DNA from: Lachnospiraceae bacterium
GTDB lineage: Bacteria; Bacillota; Clostridia; Lachnospirales; Lachnospiraceae
Direction of reading: 5' to 3'
Length of the DNA: 64,000 bases
Assembly (NCBI GenBank): GCA_900770345.1
Contig: CAAGKF010000344.1
Location: 1 to 64,000 of the forward strand
Shown: positions 34,942-44,037 of the stretch, piece by piece
Layout of the letters: each line of letters opens with the position of its first letter
How positions within the stretch are numbered: the first letter of the stretch is position 1
Notes under the pieces: generated by a model
Database searches by the model: none
Told to the model about the DNA's origin: nothing
What the model saw: the letters and a program-made list of their open reading frames with translations, nothing else
Made by a program: the position numbers and the translations under genes

Positions 34942-36171
34942 ATGAATCATTGGAAGAAAAATTTTTTTATCATCTGGACGGGGCAGGCCTTTTCTCAGCT
35001 TTCCAGCTCTGTTCTTCAGTTTGCCATTGTATGGTATTTGACAGACCGCACAGGATCGGCTCTGATTCTGGCGGCAGCCATGCTGATGGGATTTCTGCCT
35101 CAGGGCCTTCTGGGACCATGGATCGGTGTGTTTATTGATCGCTGTCAGAGGAAAAGGATCATGATCTGGTCGGATCTGCTGATTTCCGCAGCCGGCATGG
35201 TGATGGTGCTGGCTGACCGGTCTGGCCTCCTTTCGGCAGGTCTGATACTGGGAGTGCTGTTTCTGCGTTCTGTGGGAACGGCATTTCATTCCCCATGCCT
35301 GCAGGCGGTCACGCCTCAGATCGTGCCGGAGGATCAGCTGACCCGATGCGCCGGCTACTCCCAGACTCTTCAATCTGTATCCAACATCTTCAGCCCTGTG
35401 CTGGCGGCTGTTCTTTACCAGAACTGGAGTATGGGCGGGATCATCCTGCTGGATGTGCTGGGTGCGCTGATTGCGGTATCAGCTCTGGCGGTGAGTCATA
35501 TCCCGGCTCTTCAGCAGTCTGATGAACAGAAGGAATTTCATATGCTGAGGGAGGCGGCGGAAGGCTTCCGGATTCTGAAAACGAAGAAGGGAGTAATGGG
35601 GCTTGTACTGGTCAGTGCCCTTTATACGCTGGCTCTGATGCCTACAAGCGCGCTGTTCCCTCTTATGAGTATGTCTTATTTCGGAGGTACCAGTGTTCAG
35701 GCAAGTATTGCGGAGGTGTCTTTTTCCGCAGGACTTCTGGCCGGATCTCTGATTCTCAGCCTGTGGGGCGGTACAAAAAACAGAGTACACATGATCATAT
35801 TTTCGTATCTGATCATGAGCCTCTGTCTTTTTGTGTCAGGTTCTCTTCCGCCTGACGGATTCTTTTTCTTTGCTGTCTGCTCTGCGGTTATGGGAATTTC
35901 AGGCCCTTTTTACTGGGGAATGTACCGTCCGATCCTGCAGAGCAGCTTTGAGGACCGATATCTGGGCCGGATTATGTCTCTGGCCGGAAGCATTCAGGTC
36001 ATGACGGCGCCTGCAGGCCTGGCCTTTTCAGGAGTGTTCGCGGAGCGGTTCGGCGTAGAAAAATGGTTTATTCTGGCCGGTGCTCTGACGTTGGCTGCGG
36101 CTTTTATCTGTCTTCTGACGCCCTCCATCAGGAAATGTGACAGCGGGAAAAAGAGCGGAGCCGGTTATTAG
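34942..36171 (+). CDS. MFS efflux transporter
   Basis: A 409-residue major facilitator protein with about twelve spans. The N-terminus (FFIIWTGQAFSQLSSSVLQFAIVWYLTDRTGSA) and the FIDRCQRKRIMIWSDL loop are typical of the macrolide/multidrug efflux (MefA-like) branch. ATG at 34942 has AAAGGA upstream, 43 bases after the ABC pair, so it may be part of the same export operon. Its last 4 bases overlap the end of the convergent AGCS gene. Substrate unknown. Confidence 0.78.
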   Translation: MNHWKKNFFIIWTGQAFSQLSSSVLQFAIVWYLTDRTGSALILAAAMLMGFLPQGLLGPWIGVFIDRCQRKRIMIWSDLLISAAGMVMVLADRSGLLSAGLILGVLFLRSVGTAFHSPCLQAVTPQIVPEDQLTRCAGYSQTLQSVSNIFSPVLAAVLYQNWSMGGIILLDVLGALIAVSALAVSHIPALQQSDEQKEFHMLREAAEGFRILKTKKGVMGLVLVSALYTLALMPTSALFPLMSMSYFGGTSVQASIAEVSFSAGLLAGSLILSLWGGTKNRVHMIIFSYLIMSLCLFVSGSLPPDGFFFFAVCSAVMGISGPFYWGMYRPILQSSFEDRYLGRIMSLAGSIQVMTAPAGLAFSGVFAERFGVEKWFILAGALTLAAAFICLLTPSIRKCDSGKKSGAGY

Positions 36172-37562
36172 GATTTTTTACCAATGAATGTGTTTTCATA
36201 GTCCTTCAGGGATTCTAGAGCCTGACCCGACAGGGGGATCAGCGCCATCATATTGAAGATCGTCATCAGACCGATACCGATGTCGCCCAGATCCCAGACA
36301 AAGGTATAGGCGGCCAGTCCTCCGATGAACAGCATGATCAGAGCCAGGATCTTGTAAGCAGTCTGGCTGGCCCAGTTGTCACCGAACAGGTAAGCCACGT
36401 TGGGGCGGGCGTAGAACAGAACCCCGATAAAGGTGGAAAAACTGAAAAGCCACAGGATGATGGCGATAAAAATTACACCCCACTGTCCCAGATGGTAATT
36501 CATGGAGGTCTGCAGAAGATCCATGCCGGTCAGGCCCCGGGTCAGATCTGCGGGAGTCAGCAGCATGATCATGGCGGAGCAGCTGCAGATGACAATGGTG
36601 TCGATAAATACGCCGAAGGCCTGCAGCAGACCTATTTTTGCAGGATGACTGGTATCGGCGGCGGCAGCCGCGCAGGGAGCGGAACCGGAGCCGGCTTCAT
36701 TGGAGAACAGTCCTCTCTTTGCTCCGTTCATAAGAACAGCGCCGAAACCGCCTGCAGCCGCCTGACGCAAACCGAAAGCTTCCTCAAAGATCTGACGGAA
36801 AACAGCGGGGAGCTGTCCGGCATTTTTTAAAATGATAAAAATAGTAGCCAGGAAATACAGTCCGGCCATAATGGGAACAACAACATCCAGAACCTTTACG
36901 GTGGCATTTTTCCGCAGCACGATTACTGCAGCCAGCAGTACCAGCAGAGCGGTGGTGTAAAGAGGTGGAATGCAGAAGGCGTTGTAAAAAGCGGAGGAGA
37001 CGGAATTTCCGATCACCTGGCTGATGCCGCACCAGCAGATCAGTCCGGATACTGCAAACAGGGAAGCGATGAGGGAACGCTTTCGAACGCTGCCTTTTTT
37101 CAGGAAAAGATGATGGATGTAATAAGCCGGCCCGCCCCGATAGCCTCCGTAAAGGGGGTCTTTTTCTTTATAAATCTGAGCCAGAGCAGCTTCTGCGAAG
37201 GCAGTGGAAGAGCCTAAGATGGCAGTAAACCACATCCAGAAGACAGCCCCTGCTCCGCCTGCCGAAATGGCAGCTACCACACCGATCAGATTGCCCATGC
37301 CTACTCTGGTGGCGGTGGAAATGATAAGAGCCTGCAGGCCCGAGATCGAGTTTTCATGGGAAGAGGTCTTTTTTTCGACAGCGATCCGCAGCATTTCCGG
37401 AAAGCGGCGGAAAAGCAGAAAACGGGTACGGAGTGTAAAGTAGATACCGGAAGGAATCAGCAGTATGACGAGAAGAGAAAGTCCCACACTGCTTCCTCCG
37501 GGAAGCGGGATCGTTACGAGATCGCCCCACAGCAGTCGGTATACGGATTGGAAAAGAGTCAT
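36168..37562 (-). CDS. Alanine/glycine:cation symporter (AGCS family)
   Basis: A 464-residue sodium-coupled amino acid symporter. Family marks are TRVGMGNLIGVVAAISAGGAGAVFWMW near residue 85, GGYRGGPAYYI, and SNEAGSGSAPCAAAAADTSHP in the second half, with about ten to eleven spans. It takes up alanine or glycine with Na+ (or H+). The ATG is preceded by AGGGGGA. A LysR gene reads away from it, and the intergenic space has a promoter for this gene (37601-37629) and a LysR-type dyad. Confidence 0.88.
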   Translation of the reverse strand: MTLFQSVYRLLWGDLVTIPLPGGSSVGLSLLVILLIPSGIYFTLRTRFLLFRRFPEMLRIAVEKKTSSHENSISGLQALIISTATRVGMGNLIGVVAAISAGGAGAVFWMWFTAILGSSTAFAEAALAQIYKEKDPLYGGYRGGPAYYIHHLFLKKGSVRKRSLIASLFAVSGLICWCGISQVIGNSVSSAFYNAFCIPPLYTTALLVLLAAVIVLRKNATVKVLDVVVPIMAGLYFLATIFIILKNAGQLPAVFRQIFEEAFGLRQAAAGGFGAVLMNGAKRGLFSNEAGSGSAPCAAAAADTSHPAKIGLLQAFGVFIDTIVICSCSAMIMLLTPADLTRGLTGMDLLQTSMNYHLGQWGVIFIAIILWLFSFSTFIGVLFYARPNVAYLFGDNWASQTAYKILALIMLFIGGLAAYTFVWDLGDIGIGLMTIFNMMALIPLSGQALESLKDYENTFIGKKS

Positions 37563-37600
37563 TGGTATATCCCCCTGAAGGTTGTTTTTTTCTGTTTTTT

Positions 37601-37629
37601 AGTATATAGTAAAAACGGGTATCTGTAAA
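37601..37629 (-). promoter_or_regulatory. Promoter of the AGCS symporter gene
   Basis: On the minus strand TTTACA (37624-37629) and TATACT (37601-37606), 17-bp spacer. The CGAT/ATCG dyad at 37641-37655 lies just upstream of its -35, the classic position for LysR activation. Confidence 0.65.
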
Positions 37630-37640
37630 ATCAATAAATA

Positions 37641-37655
37641 CGATACTAAGAATCG
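37641..37655. promoter_or_regulatory. LysR-type binding dyad
   Basis: CGAT-ACTAAGA-ATCG has the T-N11-A form of LysR sites. It lies between the divergent AGCS and LysR genes, so it could serve both activation and autoregulation. Confidence 0.5.
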
Positions 37656-37684
37656 AAAAAATAGATGTTGAGGATCATAAAAGA

Positions 37685-38608
37685 ATGGATATCAAAAATC
37701 TGATCACCTTTATTCATGTTGCGGAATTAAACAGTTTTACCAAGGCGGCAGCGACACTGGGATATTCCCAGTCTACGGTTTCGTTTCAGATCCGGCAGCT
37801 GGAAACGGAGCTGAATTCTCAGCTGTTTGAGAGGATCAATCACACGGTGGCGCTGACGGAAAAAGGAAGAGAAGTGCTGACATACGCTCATCAGGTCAGC
37901 AAGCTGACCAAGGAGCTGCAGGAAAGAATGCAGGAAAAGCAGGAGATTACGGGACATATGAGGTTAGCGATGGCGGATTCTCTCTGTGACTCCCTTCTGG
38001 GAGAGCATTTTGCGGACTTCCGCAGCCAGTATCCCGGAATCACATTAAAAATAACGGCTGCCGGGACGGAAGAAATGTTTCGTCTTCTGAATCACAATGA
38101 GGCGGATATTATTTTGACTCTGGACAATCACATTTATAATACGGAATATGTGATCGCGGGTGAAGAGCGGGTCAGCATGCATTTTATCTCCGCTGCCGGA
38201 AGTGCCTTTGACCGGCCGGGAGGAATATCCGTTAAAGAGCTGACGGATCAGCCTTTTATCCTGACGGAAAAGGGGATGAGTTACCGGCGGCTGATGGATG
38301 AAAAGCTGGCGGAAATGTCCCTGGAGATCATGCCTGTTCTTGAAATAGGAAGTGCGGGGCTGATCTGTTCCCTGGTGGAACAGGGGGCAGGGATTTCCTT
38401 CCTTCCGGATTATGTAACAGAACGCAGTGTCCGGGAGGGAAGAATCGTACGGCTGGAGGCAGAAGATTTTGAAATAGAGGTGTGGAAGCAGCTGCTGTAT
38501 CACCGTGATAAATGGCTTTCTCCGCAGATGGAGCTTGTGCTGCAGTATTGCCTGGACAGAGAATTTTCAGAGAAAGAGGCTTGCAGGCAGCGAAGGGCTG
38601 ATATATAA
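37685..38608 (+). CDS. LysR-family transcriptional regulator
   Basis: A 307-residue LysR regulator. The winged helix is N-terminal (NLITFIHVAELNSFTKAAATLGYSQSTVSFQIRQLETEL), and the substrate domain runs from about residue 90 (TGHMRLAMADSL; GAGISFLPDYV). It lies divergent from the AGCS symporter and is the likely activator of that gene. The ligand is not readable; an amino acid is plausible from context. GAGGA before ATG. Confidence 0.85.
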   Translation: MDIKNLITFIHVAELNSFTKAAATLGYSQSTVSFQIRQLETELNSQLFERINHTVALTEKGREVLTYAHQVSKLTKELQERMQEKQEITGHMRLAMADSLCDSLLGEHFADFRSQYPGITLKITAAGTEEMFRLLNHNEADIILTLDNHIYNTEYVIAGEERVSMHFISAAGSAFDRPGGISVKELTDQPFILTEKGMSYRRLMDEKLAEMSLEIMPVLEIGSAGLICSLVEQGAGISFLPDYVTERSVREGRIVRLEAEDFEIEVWKQLLYHRDKWLSPQMELVLQYCLDREFSEKEACRQRRADI

Positions 38609-38674
38609 TAACCGGGTATCCCCGGAGGTTAAGGGAGAGATTTACAGAAAATTACTTACAGGAGTAAAAAGAAA

Positions 38675-40033
38675 GTGAAAAAGAAAATGAAAATGAAAAG
38701 ATATACGGCAATAGCTCTGCTTATAATGTCGGTATTGTATCTGAACGGGTGTACTTCCAAAGTATCCGCTCAGACTTTATCCGGAGCATCGTCTGCCGCT
38801 TCCGAAGAGCTGCCGGAAAAAAATGCGGTTGTCAATAATGGAGGCACGGTAGTCCGATATCAGGGAAGTGATTACTGCTGGCGGTATTCACCGGACAGTT
38901 TCAGCAGAGGAGGCCTTTTTGCTCAGTATTCCGCGGAGCAGAATACGCGCAATCAGATGGTAAGGATCCATCCTGACGGAACAGAAGAAGTTTTGTTTGA
39001 GGACAGAGGAAACGGTGCTGTTTACATTTTAGGTGACAGAATGTATCTGAATTACGGATACAATAACCTGTATTCCGTTATGCCGGACGGAAGTGACCGG
39101 GTGGAATACGGAGCCTTCAGCGTATGGTCTTCGGATGACAGGGCCGGGACGCTTCTGGGATACAATACGGAGCTGTATGAGATACAGCTGATCGACAGGT
39201 CCGGAAATCTCCATTTTCTGATGGATGGAAAAGATGTGTGCTACGCGGGAACAGAAGGGGAATATTCTTACTGTTCACTGGTTGATAAGGAGACAAAGGA
39301 GCTGATACTTTATCAGATAAAAACAGACGGTACAAAGGATCCGGCGGAAATAGACCGCTATAAGCTTCCGGCAGATTATGCGGATTATACCAGCGCGCTT
39401 CAGGTGGCGGAGCTGGATGGTATTCTTTATTATTCCTACGGTTTCTATGCCGGTACCGGAGGCTATTTCCAGATGGGAGGCATCAATGCTGTAAAGCTGG
39501 ACGGGACAGACGCTTATGAGTGTGTGGAATCCGGAGCCATTGCCGGAGAAGAATTTCAGGTGGAGAACAAAAACGGAGCCGTGCGGATTTACTATGTTCC
39601 GGCAGCCGGGGATGTGACAGGCTCCTGTATCGGATACTGGGATGACAGCGCTTACGGCGGCTGTGCAGTAAAAAACATGGCTTCGGGTGCAACGGAAGCT
39701 TCGGACTTCCCGCTCAGCAGAAGAGGCTCATTCGTCTATCTGGACGGAGCGGTAAGCAGGATGAAGGAGAATGAGGCAGCCTACGAAGAGCTGATACCCG
39801 AAAGCCTGGCTGACAGTCTGGGCTGTAACACCATTAGTGCAGCGGAAGATCAGGAAATGATGATCATCCGTAATCTGGAGCAGTTGGGAAAGGATATTTA
39901 TTTTACCGTTGAAACCGGAAGGCGGGAGCCGTCAGAAGATGTGGGCTGGAGACCTTTCTATGTACGGGAAAGCTCGTCCTGCTATAAGATGAAGTCCGGT
40001 GAGGAGACGGCTCAGATGCTGTATACGTATTAA
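38675..40033 (+). CDS. Lipoprotein with beta-propeller-like repeats
   Basis: A 452-residue extracytoplasmic lipoprotein: basic start, hydrophobic core and lipobox LNGC at about residue 26. Short repeats (RMYLNYGYNNLYSVMPDGSDRVEYG; GILYYSYGFYAGTGGYFQMGGINAVKLDGTDAYE) resemble the DUF5050/propeller type found in Clostridia. Function unknown; probably a surface sensor or adaptor. The GTG at 38675 follows CAGGAG; ATGs at 38687 and 38693 are possible. It is not clearly linked to the next genes. Confidence 0.65.
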   Translation: MKKKMKMKRYTAIALLIMSVLYLNGCTSKVSAQTLSGASSAASEELPEKNAVVNNGGTVVRYQGSDYCWRYSPDSFSRGGLFAQYSAEQNTRNQMVRIHPDGTEEVLFEDRGNGAVYILGDRMYLNYGYNNLYSVMPDGSDRVEYGAFSVWSSDDRAGTLLGYNTELYEIQLIDRSGNLHFLMDGKDVCYAGTEGEYSYCSLVDKETKELILYQIKTDGTKDPAEIDRYKLPADYADYTSALQVAELDGILYYSYGFYAGTGGYFQMGGINAVKLDGTDAYECVESGAIAGEEFQVENKNGAVRIYYVPAAGDVTGSCIGYWDDSAYGGCAVKNMASGATEASDFPLSRRGSFVYLDGAVSRMKENEAAYEELIPESLADSLGCNTISAAEDQEMMIIRNLEQLGKDIYFTVETGRREPSEDVGWRPFYVRESSSCYKMKSGEETAQMLYTY

Positions 40034-40073
40034 AGCAGCCGAAAAAATATATTCCGGGAGAGAAGCTGAAAAT

Positions 40074-40646
40074 ATGGAAAAGAAACGTATCATTGTAGGT
40101 GCCGCGGGCGCCAGCGGAATGCCTGTGCTTGAGGCATGTCTGAGGCTCATCAGGGAGGCGGAAGAATTTGAAAGCTGCCTGATCATGAGCGAAAGTGCCA
40201 GGCTGACATACAGGCAGGAAATGGAAACAGAGCCGGAAGAAATGGAAAATCTGGCTGATCAGCTGCTTGACAACAGTGAGATCGGCGCCGGACCTGCCAG
40301 CGGTTCCTACCGAACGGCGGGGATGCTGATTGTGCCCTGCAGTATGAAAACGGCCGCCGGCATCTGCAGCGGCTATACGGATAATCTGATCCTGCGGGCG
40401 GCAGATGTGACCATAAAGGAACAGCGTCCGCTTGTTCTGGCAGCCAGGGAAACTCCTCTGAGCGCCATTCACCTGCGCAATCTCTATGAATTGTCACGGA
40501 TACCGGGGGTGCACATTATTCCTCCGATGATGACTTTTTATCACAGGCCAAAGAATATAGAGGATATGGTTTATCATACAGCGGCCAAACTGGTGGAGCC
40601 TTTCGGAATTGAGGCAAAGGAGTATCGCAGATGGAAAGGATTATAG
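40074..40646 (+). CDS. UbiX-family flavin prenyltransferase
   Basis: A 190-residue flavoprotein of the UbiX/Pad1 family, which attaches a prenyl group to FMN to make the cofactor of UbiD decarboxylases. Seen are the N-terminal IIVGAAGASGMPVLEACL, VPCSMKTAAGICSGYTDNLILRAADVTIKEQRPLVLAARETPLS and HIIPPMMTFYHRP. The annotated gene overlaps the next by 16 bases, showing coupled translation. The partner UbiD enzyme is absent from the window. The ribosome site (GGGAGAG) is rather far upstream of this ATG. Confidence 0.82.
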   Translation: MEKKRIIVGAAGASGMPVLEACLRLIREAEEFESCLIMSESARLTYRQEMETEPEEMENLADQLLDNSEIGAGPASGSYRTAGMLIVPCSMKTAAGICSGYTDNLILRAADVTIKEQRPLVLAARETPLSAIHLRNLYELSRIPGVHIIPPMMTFYHRPKNIEDMVYHTAAKLVEPFGIEAKEYRRWKGL

Positions 40647-41014
40647 AGAAACAGCTGTCTTTTTCACGGCTGGAATTAAAAATTACGGCTGTGGGTGAGG
40701 ACTGCCATCTTCTCTTTTCCGGCGGAGACAGGCCTCATATCGGCTGTTGTGTGCTGGCTGTTCCGCGTCCTTCTCTCACGGGAAACGGGAGCATAAGCTG
40801 CACTTCTTCGGTTATAAATGTGACGGGACATAAGGATGAGGAAATCTGTCGTTTTCTGGCAGAGAGGGCGGCCATGGCCTGCGGCGCGGTGACGGTCTGC
40901 ACCGGCGGCTTTCATGTGGATTCCATTTCCGCGGAACAGCTGAAGGAGGTTATGGAGGCAGTGAAGGAAATGGAAACCAGAATGCACAGTATGATCCGGG
41001 AAGAATTCAGGTAG
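40631..41014 (+). CDS. LpdD-like prenylated-flavin-associated protein
   Basis: A 127-residue protein resembling LpdD, the small partner in gallate-decarboxylase type clusters, where it is thought to help the prenylated flavin reach its enzyme. Support is the overlap with a UbiX gene, the length and the fold pattern: paired strands with the core CCVLAVPRPSLTGNGSISCTSSVINVTGHKD followed by a helix. AAAGGAG precedes the ATG inside the ubiX gene. No UbiD (LpdC) gene lies nearby. Confidence 0.6.
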   Translation: MERIIEKQLSFSRLELKITAVGEDCHLLFSGGDRPHIGCCVLAVPRPSLTGNGSISCTSSVINVTGHKDEEICRFLAERAAMACGAVTVCTGGFHVDSISAEQLKEVMEAVKEMETRMHSMIREEFR

Positions 41015-41043
41015 AGATACCGCGATTTCCATCCCCTTCGGTT

Positions 41044-42339
41044 TTAGCGTCTCATTTTCATCTTCTGTTCTTCAATTATAAGGCGGGACTCCTCCAGAGT
41101 GGTGCCCATAACATTTAAAAGCACACTGCGTTCCATAGTAGGAGCGTAATAGAAGCCTTGCTGGTATTCGCAGGAATAGCGGTTCAGAGCATTCAGCTGA
41201 TTTTCTGTCTCCACCCCTTCTGCTATGATATGGATACCCAGTTCTCCGGCGATCTGGATCAGTCCTCCCGCAATGCAGGCTGATCGGGGATTTGTTTCCA
41301 GCTGCCACACAAACATCCGCTCCAGCTTTACGGTACTGATGGGAAGGTCCAGAATACAGTTTACGGGAGCGCAGCCGGAGCCGAAATTGTTCATGACCAG
41401 TTCAATTCCCATATCGGAGAGCTGCTGCATGGTAATGTTCAGGCTCAGATAAAGATTGGAAATAACAGAATCGTCAATTTCCAGAGCCAGCCGTCCGTTT
41501 GGTATATGATAGGTCTCCAGGATCCGGGATATCTGATCGACAAAATCCTCCTGTACCAGAAGAATGGGGGACACGGGTACACAGACGGATTCAAATTCGT
41601 TTCCGTTTTCCAACAATGCGGCAATGCACTGTCCCGCCTGGTCTAAAGCATAGTAGCCTACAGCGCGTATCTGACCGGAGTCCTCGGCAATGGGCATGAA
41701 TTCGGCAGCTCCCACAAGGCCGATTCCCTGAATGAAAATGCGCATATAGGAATCTGCTCTGGTAAAGCGTCCCTTTTTCAGATCATAGGTTGGGCGGAAG
41801 CGGACTTCAATCTCCTGCTTTTCCAGGGCGGTCTGAAGATAAAGGGCAATGGCCTGCCGGCGCAGAAAGCGGCTGTGCATGCTGCTGTCGTATATGGCCA
41901 TCTGATTCGGACCGTATTCCGCAGCGCAGGAAAGAGCCAGATCCAGGTGCTTCATCAGCTTTTCTCTGTCAGAGGCGTGGCCGGGATAGGAGCAGAGGCC
42001 GATGTGGACGGAGCAGAGGCAGTCTACGCCCCATATCTTCCATACGTTTTCAAAGCGTTCCAGGATCTCCTCCGCCAGATCGGAGGCCTGCCCTTCGGAG
42101 TAATCTTTCAGGATCAGAAGAAACTCCACACCGATATGGCGGCAGACATTTCCCTCCGTTACTTCTTCCAGATAAGCGGTGATCTGTCTCAGAAGTTCTT
42201 CGCAGTAGTCATAGCCGAAAGATTCGTTCAGATTTTTAAAATTGTACAGATGGAGCTTCAGTGCCACTCCCTTTGGCGAAGGAAGCGCGGCGGAAGAGTC
42301 CTCTTCGGGACTCTTATTTTTATGACAAAACAGGCTCAT
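41044..42339 (-). CDS. Degenerate GGDEF-EAL domain protein
   Basis: A 431-residue protein with a GGDEF-type domain (about residues 25-155) and an EAL-type domain (about 170-420). Both look catalytically dead. GGDEF is replaced by HIGVEF. The EAL motif region reads RADSYMR where ELLxR or EALxR is usual, and the metal-binding DDFG motif reads NNFGSG; EGVETENQ is kept. It is more likely a c-di-GMP receptor or partner protein than an enzyme. It has no membrane segment. Start at 42339 (not 42345), as GGGAGG abuts the first ATG. It converges on the lpdD-like gene. Confidence 0.8.
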   Translation of the reverse strand: MSLFCHKNKSPEEDSSAALPSPKGVALKLHLYNFKNLNESFGYDYCEELLRQITAYLEEVTEGNVCRHIGVEFLLILKDYSEGQASDLAEEILERFENVWKIWGVDCLCSVHIGLCSYPGHASDREKLMKHLDLALSCAAEYGPNQMAIYDSSMHSRFLRRQAIALYLQTALEKQEIEVRFRPTYDLKKGRFTRADSYMRIFIQGIGLVGAAEFMPIAEDSGQIRAVGYYALDQAGQCIAALLENGNEFESVCVPVSPILLVQEDFVDQISRILETYHIPNGRLALEIDDSVISNLYLSLNITMQQLSDMGIELVMNNFGSGCAPVNCILDLPISTVKLERMFVWQLETNPRSACIAGGLIQIAGELGIHIIAEGVETENQLNALNRYSCEYQQGFYYAPTMERSVLLNVMGTTLEESRLIIEEQKMKMRR

Positions 42340-42470
42340 GATCATCCTCCCATATAAAATTTTTGATTTTTTTTACATGGTTACATTATATAATAAAATG
42401 TTTATAATCTCAATATTTTTAAATTTAAAATTAGAAAAATATGAAAACTATATAAATATTTTCTTTTTCT

Positions 42471-42498
42471 TTGCAAATTCAGTGAAATATGGTATACT
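42471..42498 (+). promoter_or_regulatory. Promoter of the pyrH-frr core operon
   Basis: TTGCAA (42471-42476) and TATACT (42493-42498), 16-bp spacer, in an A/T-rich region 40 bases before pyrH. Confidence 0.6.
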
Positions 42499-42538
42499 GT
42501 CCACGTAGGAAATAATCCCAAAAAGGAGAGATCTTCTG

Positions 42539-43240
42539 ATGGAGATGAAGAGGGTATTTTTAAAATTAAGCGGGGAGGCTCTGGCGGGGCCGAAGAAGAC
42601 CGGTTTTGATGAAGATACGGTCAGAGAGGTAGCAAGACAGGTCAAGATCTCTGTTGACGCGGGTATACAGGTAGGTATTGTGATCGGCGGCGGAAATTTC
42701 TGGAGAGGCCGTACCAGCGAAGCGATTGACCGTACAAAGGCTGACCAGATCGGTATGTTGGCGACTATTATGAACTGTATTTATGTGTCTGAGATTTTCC
42801 GCAGCGAGGGAATGGCTACACAGATCCTGACGCCTTTTGAGTGCGGCTCTATGACAAAGCTTTTTTCCAAGGACAGAGCCAATAAGTGCTTTGAAAAGGG
42901 AATGGTAGTGTTTTTTGCGGGCGGAACAGGCCATCCCTATTTCTCAACAGATACGGGAATTGCTCTGCGTGCCATTGAGATGGATGCGGACTGTATCCTT
43001 CTGGCAAAGGCTATTGATGGTGTATATGACAGTGATCCCAAGGTGAATCCGGATGCAAAGAAGTTTGACACGATCTCCATCCAGGAAGTGATCGATCGTA
43101 AGCTGGCAGTGGTGGATCTTACCGCATCGATTATGTGTATGGAACATAAGATGCCGATGGCTGTGTTCAGTCTCAATGAAAAGGACGGCATTGCCAATGC
43201 CATGCAGGGACGTATCAACGGCACCATCGTGACAGCGTAG
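42539..43240 (+). CDS. pyrH: UMP kinase
   Basis: A 233-residue amino-acid-kinase-fold UMP kinase, making UDP for nucleotide and envelope synthesis. Marks are FLKLSGEALAG at the start, IGGGNFWRGR (phosphate site), FAGGTGHPYFSTDTG and YDSDPKVNPDAKKF. Length is typical (238-245). AAGGAGAG before the ATG. It opens the core operon that continues with frr, uppS, cdsA, dxr, rseP, ispG and polC, the usual clostridial order. Confidence 0.95.
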   Translation: MEMKRVFLKLSGEALAGPKKTGFDEDTVREVARQVKISVDAGIQVGIVIGGGNFWRGRTSEAIDRTKADQIGMLATIMNCIYVSEIFRSEGMATQILTPFECGSMTKLFSKDRANKCFEKGMVVFFAGGTGHPYFSTDTGIALRAIEMDADCILLAKAIDGVYDSDPKVNPDAKKFDTISIQEVIDRKLAVVDLTASIMCMEHKMPMAVFSLNEKDGIANAMQGRINGTIVTA

Positions 43241-43338
43241 CTGCCCGGATGGAACGGATATATGCGGAACGGAAATATACGGAATGCAGGATATGAACAT
43301 GAATAAGCAGAGAAAGTCTGTATTAACAGGAGGAACCT

Positions 43339-43890
43339 ATGGAAGAATTAAAAATTTATGAGGACAAGATGAATAAGACGCTGGATGTTCTGCTGGATGA
43401 TTACGGCACCATCCGTGCCGGCCGTGCGAATCCTCACGTTCTGGACAAGATCAAAGTGGATTACTACGGAACACCTACGCCGATTCAGCAGGTTGGAAAT
43501 ATATCCGTGCCGGAAGCGCGTATGATCGTGATCCAGCCGTGGGAAAAGAGTCTGTTAAAGGCGATTGAGAAGGCAATCCTGACCTCTGAACTGGGAATTA
43601 ATCCCAACAATGACGGAAGCTGCATCCGCCTGATCTTCCCCGAGATGACAGAGGATCGCAGAAAAGCGGTAGCAAAGGATGTCAAGAAGAAAGGTGACAA
43701 CGCAAAGGTTGCTATCCGCAATATCCGCCGTGACGCAAACGAAGCGTTTAAGAAGATGGAGAAGGCCGGAGATATGTCAGAGGATGATCTGACCGAGGCA
43801 ACCGAGAAGATGCAGAAGCTGACTGACAAGATGATCGACAAGGTCGATAAAGCAGTAGAAACAAAGACCAAGGAAATTATGACAGTGTAA
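43339..43890 (+). CDS. frr: Ribosome recycling factor
   Basis: A 183-residue factor that with EF-G splits post-termination ribosomes. Typical segments are LDVLLDDYGTIRAGRANPHVLDKIKVDYYGTPTPIQQVGNISVPEARM and KKGDNAKVAIRNIRRDANE; the length fits the family (185). AGGAGG precedes the ATG. It follows pyrH by 98 bases with no promoter or terminator between. Confidence 0.96.
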   Translation: MEELKIYEDKMNKTLDVLLDDYGTIRAGRANPHVLDKIKVDYYGTPTPIQQVGNISVPEARMIVIQPWEKSLLKAIEKAILTSELGINPNNDGSCIRLIFPEMTEDRRKAVAKDVKKKGDNAKVAIRNIRRDANEAFKKMEKAGDMSEDDLTEATEKMQKLTDKMIDKVDKAVETKTKEIMTV

Positions 43891-43920
43891 TCCCTGTATT
43901 ACGTATATAATGGATAATAA

Positions 43921-43957
43921 GGGGCAGGAGGCAGGAAGGAATCCTGCTTCCTGCCCC
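43921..43957 (+). terminator. GC-rich hairpin after frr
   Basis: GGGGCAGGAGGCAGGA pairs with TCCTGCTTCCTGCCCC (one mismatch), 5-base loop. No T tract follows, so it may be an RNA-stability hairpin or weak terminator. Confidence 0.4.
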
Positions 43958-44037
43958 CATTATCTGCCAGGAACATGCCGGTGATGTGTTCTCCGGTTTT
44001 GTCATACAGAAGTCATACAGAAGAAAGGTAAGATACA

